Part shown: positions 57,926 through 64,000 of the stretch, piece after piece
Position numbering within the stretch: position 1 is the first letter of the stretch
Layout: every line of letters starts with the position of its first letter
Source of the DNA: Acidovorax_G lacteus
GTDB lineage: Bacteria > Pseudomonadota > Gammaproteobacteria > Burkholderiales > Burkholderiaceae_C
Length of the DNA stretch: 64,000 nucleotides
Assembly: GCF_039540375.1 (NCBI RefSeq)
Contig: NZ_BAABEX010000001.1
Coordinates: forward strand, 62,001 to 126,000
Direction: 5' to 3'
Notes under the pieces: model-generated
Database searches by the model: none
What the model was told of the DNA's origin: nothing
The model's input: the letters and a program-made list of their open reading frames with translations, nothing else
Made by a program: the position numbers and the translations under genes

Positions 57926-58579
57926 TCAGAGAATGGCCTTGACCTGGGCGTAGCCCACGGTCGCGCCGGTGTCGAGGGTCAGGCTCAGGTTGCCGTTGTC
58001 GGCGCCCGCGGCCACCACGCGGGAGGCCTGCAGAGGGGTGGACGCCACAGCCGTCGAGCCGTTCTGCGCTGTGACGCGGAAGCGCAGCTGCGAGGCGTCG
58101 CCCTTGTACTGGCTGGCGTCCCATTCGAATGCGTGACGTCCACCGTTGCGGCTGCCCATGTCCACCGTGCCCACGACCTGGCCGGTGGGCGAAAGCACTT
58201 CCACCTTCACATCGCCAGCCGATCCGGCCAGTTCGAACATGCCCTTGCCTACCTTGTCGGTGACCTGCACACGGTTGCCTTCGGTGACCACCGAACGGCC
58301 CACCATCGACGCGCCTTGCAGCACCTGCATGGCGCCGAACTGCGCGGCCATGCCCTGCATGGTCTGGTTGAGCTGCTGGATGCCCGTGACCGTGTTGATC
58401 TGCGCCATCTGCGAGGTCATCTGCGCGTTGTCCAGCGGGTTCATCGGGTCCTGGTTGTTGAGCTGTGCGACCAGCAGCTTCAGAAAGCGGTCTTGCGCGG
58501 CTGCGGGATCGGTGGCGGCGTCGGCCTTGCTGCTGGTCGATTCCGTCACCGACGAACTGTTGATTGGGCTGAGAAACAT
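57926..58579 (-). CDS. flgD: Flagellar hook-capping protein FlgD
   Basis: A 217-residue hook cap needed for hook assembly. N-terminal signature FLKLLVAQLNNQDPMNPLDN and AQINTVTGIQQLNQTM; the C-terminal part is the Tudor-like and FnIII-like pair of hook caps (e.g. VEVLSPTGQVVGTVDMGS). It follows flgC by 18 bp. Confidence 0.96.
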   Translation of the reverse strand: MFLSPINSSSVTESTSSKADAATDPAAAQDRFLKLLVAQLNNQDPMNPLDNAQMTSQMAQINTVTGIQQLNQTMQGMAAQFGAMQVLQGASMVGRSVVTEGNRVQVTDKVGKGMFELAGSAGDVKVEVLSPTGQVVGTVDMGSRNGGRHAFEWDASQYKGDASQLRFRVTAQNGSTAVASTPLQASRVVAAGADNGNLSLTLDTGATVGYAQVKAIL

Positions 58580-58597
58580 GGGAGCTCCTTGTGGCGC

Positions 58598-59002
58598 TTA
58601 CTGGCCCATCTGCAGGGTCTTGAGCAGCAGCGTCTTGGCCGTGTTCATGACCTCGACGTTGTTCTGGTACGAGCGCGAGGCGGAGATCATGTTGACCATC
58701 TCCTCCACGGCGTTCACGTTCGAATGGGTGATGTAGCCCTGCGCATCGGCCAGCGGGTGATTGGGGTCGTGCACGCGCCGCCCGGGGGCATCGCTCTCTT
58801 TGATGTCGGTGACCTTGACGCCGGCCACGCCCTCGGGGCCCATGGCCTGTGCACGGAATACGAGCTGGCGGGCCTTGTACGGCTGACCGTCGGGCCCGGC
58901 CACAGCGTCCACGTTGGCCAGGTTGCTGGCCACTACGTTCAGGCGCTGAGACTGTGCGCTGATCGCGCTGCCGGAGACATTGAAGATGGAAAACATCGAC
59001 AT
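58598..59002 (-). CDS. flgC: Flagellar proximal rod protein FlgC
   Basis: A 134-residue rod protein. Signatures: SMFSIFNVSGSAISAQSQRL and ASNLANVDA at the start, SNVNAVEEMVNMISASRSYQ at the end. It follows flgB by 37 bp. A GAGG precedes the ATG at 59002. Confidence 0.96.
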   Translation of the reverse strand: MSMFSIFNVSGSAISAQSQRLNVVASNLANVDAVAGPDGQPYKARQLVFRAQAMGPEGVAGVKVTDIKESDAPGRRVHDPNHPLADAQGYITHSNVNAVEEMVNMISASRSYQNNVEVMNTAKTLLLKTLQMGQ

Positions 59003-59039
59003 GGGAACCTCGCTGTGCGGTGGGTGTCAGCCGGGCCGG

Positions 59040-59561
59040 TCACTGGCCCTGAATGGCGCTGAGCATCGTGCGCACGTTGCCGTTGATGAAGCGCAGCGTG
59101 GCCTCGTAGCGCACGGAGTTGTCGGTGAACGCAGCGCGTTCGCGGTCCAGATCGACGGAGTTGTTGTCGAGCGCTGGCTGCGTCTGCAGCGAATACTTGG
59201 GGCGGGGCAAACCGTCTTCGGGTGGCGTGATGGCGTCCGGGTGCGTGGCCGACAGCGACAGGTGCCGACTGCTGCCGTACTGGCCGTTGCGGGCCTCGCG
59301 CGTCACGCCGCTAAGGCCCAGGCCGGATGCCGTGCTGCGGGGAGCGGTGAGCGCCTCGGGTTTGAGGGCGCTGGCACTCTCCGGCATGAGTGGTTGTTGG
59401 CCTGTTGCTTCCCGCAATGCATCGGCAAATTTGAAGTCCCGCGCCACATAACCCGGGGTGTCGGCATTGGCGATGTTGCTGGCGAGCGCGCGCTGGCGCT
59501 CGGCACGCAGCACCAGCGCGTTGCCGTGGAAATCCAGTCGTTGTGTCAGCTTGTCCAGCAT
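59040..59561 (-). CDS. flgB: Flagellar proximal rod protein FlgB
   Basis: A 173-residue rod protein, first gene of the leftward flg operon. The conserved N-terminus (RQRALASNIANADTPGYVAR) and C-terminus (TDNSVRYEATLRFINGNV) are present. It is longer than the enteric protein (138 residues), with an inserted segment of about 40 residues in the middle. GAGG lies directly upstream of ATG 59561. It is divergent from flgA across 230 bp, which must hold both promoters; I could not define them with confidence. Confidence 0.95.
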   Translation of the reverse strand: MLDKLTQRLDFHGNALVLRAERQRALASNIANADTPGYVARDFKFADALREATGQQPLMPESASALKPEALTAPRSTASGLGLSGVTREARNGQYGSSRHLSLSATHPDAITPPEDGLPRPKYSLQTQPALDNNSVDLDRERAAFTDNSVRYEATLRFINGNVRTMLSAIQGQ

Positions 59562-59791
59562 AGGAACCTCATCGGGTCTCGTGGGCCGTGGCGCCTGTCG
59601 GGGCAGGCTTTGCGGCGTGTGCTGATTGTCAAAGTGGGGCTGTTTTCCTAAAGCGCGAAGAACATGGGTTTCGGTCCGCACTTCGGCGGTTTCGGTGCGC
59701 ACCGCGCGCCTACAGTGCAAGCGTCCCCCAATCCCGCAGGCGGCCTGCCATCGCAGCCTGGCCTGGCGGGATTGCCGAGAGGAGCCTCACC

Positions 59792-60637
59792 ATGACCCTT
59801 GCAACCTTCTGCGCGCTCTGGAGCCGGCCTGCGGCAGTGGCGGCGGCCGCACTGGCCGTGCTGTCCACTGCCGCACAGGCGCAGGCGTTTCAGTCGGGCG
59901 CGGCCCCGGCGACCACGCCTCTGTCTGCGGGCGCGCCCGTACTGCTGGCGGCTGCGCCGGCCACCTCGGTCTCACCCCCTGCGGCAACCTCCCAGGCCGG
60001 AGCCGACTGGGCTGCGGTGACCCAGCGCTGGCTGGATGCCGCGCTCCAGCAGCGCGACGGCGGCGCTGCGCTGCCGTTGCGCATGGAGGTGAGCGTGGGC
60101 CACCTGGATCCTCGGCTGCGTCTGGCGCCTTGCAACCGCGTCGAGCCCTACCTGCCCGCTGGCACCCGCTTGTGGGGACGCACCCGGCTGGGTCTGCGCT
60201 GTGCCGAGGGCGGCACGCCTTGGAATGTCTTTTTGCCCGTGACGGTCAAGGCCTTCGGACCGGCGTGGGTGCTCACGCGCAACGTGCCGCCGGGCACCGT
60301 GCTGACGGCCGCTGACGCGCAGGAAATGGAAATCGACTGGGCGGCCGACAACTCGCCGGTGGTGGCGCAACCGGAGCAGTGGGTGGGGCAGGTGGCCTCC
60401 CGCGCATTGGCGGCCGGGCAGCCCTTGCGCCAGTCGATGGTACGCGCGCCCAGCGTGTTCCGCACAGGGGCTCAGGTTCGGGTGATGGCCCAGGGGCCTG
60501 GCTTTGTCGTGGCAGGGGCAGGGCAGGCGCTGTCCGACGGCGGTGTCGGGCAGACAGTGCGCGTCAGAATGGACAATGGTCGCGTTGTCTCTGGTATTGT
60601 GAGTGATTCTGGGACAGTAGACGTCCGTGTTCCATGA
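59792..60637 (+). CDS. flgA: P-ring assembly chaperone FlgA
   Basis: A 281-residue periplasmic protein that assists P-ring (FlgI) assembly. Signal peptide ends near AAQAQ (residue 31). After an Ala/Pro-rich stretch comes an N-terminal domain (EVSVGHLDPRLRLAPCNRVE) and the SAF/beta-clip domain (RNVPPGTVLTAADAQEMEID and ASRALAAGQPLRQSMV). The start ATG 59792 has GAGGAG nine bases upstream; the upstream open frame lacks homology. It leads the flgA-flgM-flgN group. Confidence 0.95.
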   Translation: MTLATFCALWSRPAAVAAAALAVLSTAAQAQAFQSGAAPATTPLSAGAPVLLAAAPATSVSPPAATSQAGADWAAVTQRWLDAALQQRDGGAALPLRMEVSVGHLDPRLRLAPCNRVEPYLPAGTRLWGRTRLGLRCAEGGTPWNVFLPVTVKAFGPAWVLTRNVPPGTVLTAADAQEMEIDWAADNSPVVAQPEQWVGQVASRALAAGQPLRQSMVRAPSVFRTGAQVRVMAQGPGFVVAGAGQALSDGGVGQTVRVRMDNGRVVSGIVSDSGTVDVRVP

Positions 60638-60656
60638 CAGGGGCAGCAGAAATGGC

Positions 60657-60683
60657 TAAAGTCTTCTCGGAATGGGTCGAAAC
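60657..60683 (+). promoter_or_regulatory. Possible sigma-28 promoter for flgM
   Basis: TAAAGTCT (60657-60664), 11-base spacer, GTCGAAAC (60676-60683). Compared with the FliA consensus TAAAGTTT-N11-GCCGATAA it matches 7 of 8 and 5 of 8. It is 44 bp before the flgM start and 19 bp after flgA. Confidence 0.5.
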
Positions 60684-60727
60684 CATTGCTACGGTGCTCC
60701 GGACTTCCCGGGGTGGTGGAGAGAGCG

Positions 60728-61054
60728 ATGAAGATAGGTCAAACCCCGGATCTCCCGGGCGCACTAGGCCCAGCGGCCCAGGCCAAGCAACCGGCCAAGC
60801 CCGCTGCGGCGGCTGCCGACGAGGCGGCCAAGGCGGCACCCGCCAAGGTGGCGGCCGCCGGTGTGCCCGTCACCATGTCCAGTTCCCTGAAAGCGCTGGA
60901 CACCTCGTCCCGTGCTTCGGGCGACTTCGACGCGGGCCGCGTCAAAGCGGTCAAGGACGCGATCGACAAGGGCGAATTTTCGGTGGACGCCGAAGCCATT
61001 GCCGACAAACTGCTGGCGAACGCCCAAGAAATCTTCTCCCGCTCGCGCGGCTGA
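60728..61054 (+). CDS. flgM: Anti-sigma-28 factor FlgM
   Basis: A 108-residue anti-sigma factor that binds FliA until the hook-basal body is complete and is then exported. N-terminal MKIGQTPDLPGALG, a disordered Ala/Lys-rich middle, and the C-terminal FliA-binding helices (RVKAVKDAIDKGEFSVDAEA, IADKLLANAQEIF). ATG 60728 follows GGAG. A sigma-28-like promoter precedes it. Confidence 0.92.
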   Translation: MKIGQTPDLPGALGPAAQAKQPAKPAAAAADEAAKAAPAKVAAAGVPVTMSSSLKALDTSSRASGDFDAGRVKAVKDAIDKGEFSVDAEAIADKLLANAQEIFSRSRG

Positions 61055-61088
61055 ACACGGTCCCGGCTGACCAAGGCCGGCTGCTGCC

Positions 61089-61457
61089 ATGACACTGCAC
61101 GACATCCTCTCCACCGTCGAGCAGCATGTGGCCAAAGCAGGCGATTCTCTGGTAGCCGGGGACGTCCATGCGCTGGAAACGGCCTCGACCGCGCTGCGCG
61201 ACGTTGCACAACACCTCGCCCCCCATCTGGCCGCCTTGCACGATGCGCTGGCAACCGATGCGTTGCTGCGCCAGCGCTGGCAGGCCTTGAGTCTGCGCCT
61301 CGCAGCGGTTCGCGACGGCCTGGCCCGCCTCTCTGTGCTGGCCGACCGGCAAGTGACGGCGCTCGTGCCAGAGGCCCGGCGCGACCCGACGTACGGCCAG
61401 TCGATCGGCAGCCGAGCACCTTCGGCAGCAGCCCGTCTCTACCGTGCTGCCGGGTGA
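61089..61457 (+). CDS. flgN: Flagellar export chaperone FlgN
   Basis: A 122-residue helical protein in the position of flgN, the chaperone for the hook-filament junction proteins FlgK and FlgL. It is Ala/Leu-rich with long coiled-coil-like helices (LETASTALRDVAQHLAPHL and LSLRLAAVRDGLARLSVLA) and no cysteines. Identification rests on location, size and composition. It starts 34 bp after flgM. It is convergent with fliA across about 195 bp, where I see nothing else. Confidence 0.85.
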   Translation: MTLHDILSTVEQHVAKAGDSLVAGDVHALETASTALRDVAQHLAPHLAALHDALATDALLRQRWQALSLRLAAVRDGLARLSVLADRQVTALVPEARRDPTYGQSIGSRAPSAAARLYRAAG

Positions 61458-61652
61458 GGGCGGCCGCACATCCTGCGGTGTTCCACGGCCTGCTCGGCAT
61501 ACGCTGGGGTGGATATCCCGTTGAACAGACGGCGTACTTCGCCGTGTAGCGGCGGTTGCGCATACACCTGGGTGCGCACCTGAATCCGTGCGCAGCGCGG
61601 GGTGGGCCCGCTGTAAGGCCTGTTGAGAAACTGGCGTACCGGGTCTGTGCGC

Positions 61653-62366
61653 TTAGTGTGAGCGCATCTTGGCGCGCAGCCGCGCAATCGACTGGCTGTG
61701 CAGCTGGCACACCCTTGATTCGGTGACGCCGAGCACCGCTGCGATCTCCTTGAGATTCATGTCGTGCTCGTAGTACATGCCCATGATGTGCTGCTCGCGC
61801 TCTGGCAGGCTCTTGATGGCCGCCACCAGCGAGTCGCGCAGCCTTTGGTCGCGCAGCATCTCCAGAGGGTCGGCGGCGTTGTCTGCCACATGCCGGTCGA
61901 GGAAGCCATCGTCCTCATCGCCATGGGTCATGTCTTCCAGATAGACCAGCTGCGTGCCCCGCACCTTGCCCAGGAGGCTCTGGTAGTCCGCCAGGCTCAT
62001 GCCCATTTCGGCGGCGATCTCGGATTCCAGCGGACTGCGGCCCAGACGCTGCTCCAGCCGGTGGACGGCCTGCTCGATGTCTTTTTGACTCTTGCGGGAG
62101 CTGCGCGACATCCAGTCGCCCTCTCGCAACTCGTCGAGCATGGCACCGCGGATGCGCTGGGTGGCAAACGTCTCAAACTGCACACCCTGCGTGGCTTCAT
62201 AGCGCGACAGGGCATCGGCCAGACCCATCATGCCCACCTGGATCAGGTCATCCAGTTCGACGTTGGGCGGCAGCTTCGCGATTATGTGGTGCGCGATCCG
62301 ACGCACCAGCGGCACGTGCTGGCGGATCATCGCGTCCCGATCAAGCTGGCCTTTGGCGGTGTACAT
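61653..62366 (-). CDS. fliA: RNA polymerase sigma factor FliA (sigma-28)
   Basis: A 237-residue sigma-70 family factor for late flagellar genes. Region 2 has LPPNVELDDLIQVGMMGLAD and VQFETFATQRIRGAMLDELR (2.3-2.4 with DNA-melting aromatics); region 4 has LPEREQHIMGMYYEHDMNLK and the HTH EIAAVLGVTESRVCQLHSQS. ATG 62366 lies 4 bp after the FlhG-like stop codon, with GGAG upstream at a long distance. It is the target of FlgM encoded on the opposite strand. Confidence 0.96.
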   Translation of the reverse strand: MYTAKGQLDRDAMIRQHVPLVRRIAHHIIAKLPPNVELDDLIQVGMMGLADALSRYEATQGVQFETFATQRIRGAMLDELREGDWMSRSSRKSQKDIEQAVHRLEQRLGRSPLESEIAAEMGMSLADYQSLLGKVRGTQLVYLEDMTHGDEDDGFLDRHVADNAADPLEMLRDQRLRDSLVAAIKSLPEREQHIMGMYYEHDMNLKEIAAVLGVTESRVCQLHSQSIARLRAKMRSH

Positions 62367-62370
62367 CAGA

Positions 62371-63153
62371 TCAATGACTCCGGGCAAACGGCACCTCCGC
62401 AATGGGCGGGGCTTGCACAGACGTGCCGATGGTGCCTGCGTTTTCCAGCAGTTGCAAGGCCAGGCGCTGAACATCCGGCATAGCGTCCGGATTCAGGGTG
62501 GCCGTCCGCACGGGCACGCCCAGATGGCGTTGTGTGCACTGCTGCAAGTTTTGGAGGGTCGCGTGGGCGGCGTGGCGAGACCGTGCGCTGTCGTCGGGTA
62601 CGACGGCGACCACAGAGCCCACGGTGCCCGCTTCGAGCGCCAGCTGCTTCAGATTGCGGTAGGCATCGATCACGCCCGCTTTGTCGGGTGTGGTGAGCAC
62701 CAGGGGCTGGGCCGCCGTGGCGGCCAGCAGCGGGGCCAGCACCGACGCCGGCGCCAGCAGCACCAGCATGCCGTAGGCGCGGAAGTATTCACACAGGTCG
62801 GCCAAGGGGGGGCGCACCACATGCCGCGCCTTGCGCCCAAGCCGGTGCAGGCCCCGCGCGGCAGGGATCACGGCCAGGGAGGAAGCAATCTCGCCGAGGT
62901 CTAGGCTCACCCCTTCCTTCCAGGGCGCCTGGCGCAGCAGGTGCTCAAGACCCGGGGAGCGGTCTGATTCCAGGGTGGTGCCGTCCAGCACCACCACCGG
63001 ATAGCCCTGGCGTTGCCACTGGGCACACAGTTGCCACAACGCCTCGAGGTTGCGCGGCCGGTCGTCCTGGCTGGCGACTGCCAGCAGGCGCAGCTGCGCC
63101 TGCGGCATGAAGCTCAGGAGGCTGGCGCCCTGGTGCAGGCTTGCGTCAAGCAT
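62371..63153 (-). CDS. FlhG-like (MinD/ParA family) protein without a visible P-loop
   Basis: A 260-residue protein in the normal position of flhG between flhF and fliA. The fold can be traced (LLAVASQDDRPRNLEALW at the first strand, VVVLDGTTLE after it, and TTPDKAGVIDAYRNLKQLA near the end, as in FlhG/YlxH). The deviant Walker A (KGGVGKT) expected near residue 30 is replaced by SQDDRPRN, so ATP binding by the standard mode is unlikely. It overlaps flhF by 8 bp. It may set flagellar number as an inactive partner of FlhF; this is inference. Confidence 0.75.
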   Translation of the reverse strand: MLDASLHQGASLLSFMPQAQLRLLAVASQDDRPRNLEALWQLCAQWQRQGYPVVVLDGTTLESDRSPGLEHLLRQAPWKEGVSLDLGEIASSLAVIPAARGLHRLGRKARHVVRPPLADLCEYFRAYGMLVLLAPASVLAPLLAATAAQPLVLTTPDKAGVIDAYRNLKQLALEAGTVGSVVAVVPDDSARSRHAAHATLQNLQQCTQRHLGVPVRTATLNPDAMPDVQRLALQLLENAGTIGTSVQAPPIAEVPFARSH

Positions 63154-64000
63154 CCACCAGCCCCCGTTCGCCCACCGAGTCGACGGCGTTCGAGAAGAAG
63201 AAATTCAGGTCGCTGGCCTTGGGGTCGTAGGCCGACTTGGCCGGGGCCCGCATCGACGTCGCAATGAGCTGGTGGGCGTCGGCTTGCTCCCAGTCTTCGG
63301 GCACGCGCTGGCCATTGGTCACGCCGCGCAGCACCATCTGGTGGCGAATCAGTGCATCCAGGGCGGGTCCCAGCTTCACCGCCTCGTCCACCTTGGACAG
63401 GATGGCTTGCTGCGATCCCGATGTCTTGAACGCGGTGAGCACGTCGTCCAGCGTGTCGCCATGGCAGCCGGCGTTGAGCACCAGCAGGCGATGGACATGC
63501 GGAAGGTCGAGCACGTCGAGCATGTCGCGCTTGCGCGGATCGCGCGGAGCGACACCCGTGGTGTCGATCAGCACCATTTTCTTGCCCGACAGCAGCCCCA
63601 GAAGATCCTGCAGTGCCGCACGGTCGTGGGCCTGGTGGGCCACGATGCCCAGCATGCGGCCGTAGGTGCGCAACTGTTCGTGTGCGCCCACACGGTAGGT
63701 GTCGAGTGTGATCAGGCCCACACTGCCCGGGCCATGAATGCGCGCGCAGTGCGCTGCAAGCTTGGCCGTGGTGGTGGTTTTGCCCACGCCGGTGGAACCG
63801 ACGAGTGCGTAGATGCCGCCTTCTTCGTACAGCGGCGGAGCATCGGCGTCCGTGCGGAGATTGCGCTCCAGCACATCCATGAGCCAGCGCACCGACTCTG
63901 CGGCACCCAGATCCTCGGGCATGCGTTCCAGCACGGCCCGGGCCAGGGCAGGGGAGTAGCCCGCTCGGATCATTTTGAGCATGAGGTTGGACTGGATCGG
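63146..64000 (-). CDS. flhF: Flagellar GTPase FlhF, C-terminal part (continues beyond window)
   Basis: The C-terminal portion (about 285 residues) of the SRP-type GTPase that places the polar flagellum. G1 is ALVGSTGVGKTTTTAKLAAH, G2/G3 regions are LITLDTYRVGAHEQLRTYG and VLIDTTGVAPRDPRKRDML, and G4 is ILSKVDEAV. The start lies off the window at the right. The first visible residues (IQSNLMLKMIRAGYS) belong to the N-domain. The C-terminal tail is short and acidic. It leads the flhF, flhG-like, fliA group. Confidence 0.93.
   Translation of the reverse strand, partial: PIQSNLMLKMIRAGYSPALARAVLERMPEDLGAAESVRWLMDVLERNLRTDADAPPLYEEGGIYALVGSTGVGKTTTTAKLAAHCARIHGPGSVGLITLDTYRVGAHEQLRTYGRMLGIVAHQAHDRAALQDLLGLLSGKKMVLIDTTGVAPRDPRKRDMLDVLDLPHVHRLLVLNAGCHGDTLDDVLTAFKTSGSQQAILSKVDEAVKLGPALDALIRHQMVLRGVTNGQRVPEDWEQADAHQLIATSMRAPAKSAYDPKASDLNFFFSNAVDSVGERGLVDA

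Noticed and set aside
1..64000. Intact insertion sequence or prophage
   Set aside because: No transposase, integrase or phage structural gene was recognised on either strand.

Overview
The window looks like core chromosome of a high-G+C betaproteobacterium of the order Burkholderiales, most probably family Comamonadaceae (Acidovorax-like). The grounds are the base composition, several Bug-type tripartite-transporter binding proteins, a betaproteobacterial flagellar gene order (flgBCDEFGHIJKL divergent from flgAMN, with flhF, an flhG-like gene and fliA nearby), and a dispersed TAGCTGCTTGTGCTTG-type palindromic element that I associate with this family. No rRNA, tRNA, CRISPR array or intact insertion sequence was found. 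The genus assignment is inference.

Layout. 1-1350: the end of what looks like an integron cassette array, with one cassette flanked by attC-like sites and encoding a protein with an R-x4-H (HEPN-type) motif. 1353-12.7 kb: small envelope proteins, outer-membrane phospholipase PldA behind a small lipoprotein, Rep helicase, an amino-acid-type ABC binding protein, an AEC transporter, a cupin, a VF530-type protein and PriA. 12.7-19.8 kb: a chemotaxis receptor, a 0.9-kb gene-free stretch with three DnaA-box matches, HemE, an NhaR-like regulator, and a TerC/Alx-type protein behind a structured leader. 19.9-24.8 kb: a four-gene operon (metallo-hydrolase, FAD monooxygenase, DUF2783 protein, Bug protein) divergent from an IclR regulator. 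24.9-34.3 kb: a redoxin with a DsbD/ScsB-like reductase, a large AsmA/DUF748 protein, an AlaX editing enzyme, a DUF1569 protein and a creatininase-family hydrolase. 34.6-37.5 kb: a sulfatase and Bug pair divergent from a MarR regulator. 37.6-47.0 kb: a nine-gene leftward block (LysE exporter, EamA transporter, aminotransferase, GST, two PhzF isomerases, glyoxalase-like protein, threonine-dehydratase-like enzyme, histidine phosphatase) divergent from a MocR-type regulator, with a perfect 10+10 bp palindrome in the shared control region. 47.0-64.0 kb: flagellar genes.

How they fit together. The three regulator-plus-divergent-operon units (IclR, MarR, MocR) look like independent catabolic or export modules. 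The flagellar block encodes the rod, hook, rings and hook-filament junction, plus the FlgM/FliA checkpoint, FlgN chaperone and FlhF.

The least ordinary points are the integron cassette, in-frame palindromic repeats inside two genes (one supplies the lipoprotein signal and lipobox), the DnaA-box cluster far from any visible dnaA, the MocR block, an FlhG-like protein without a P-loop, and a degenerate 150-bp repeat shared by the mcp upstream region and the flgH-flgI gap.
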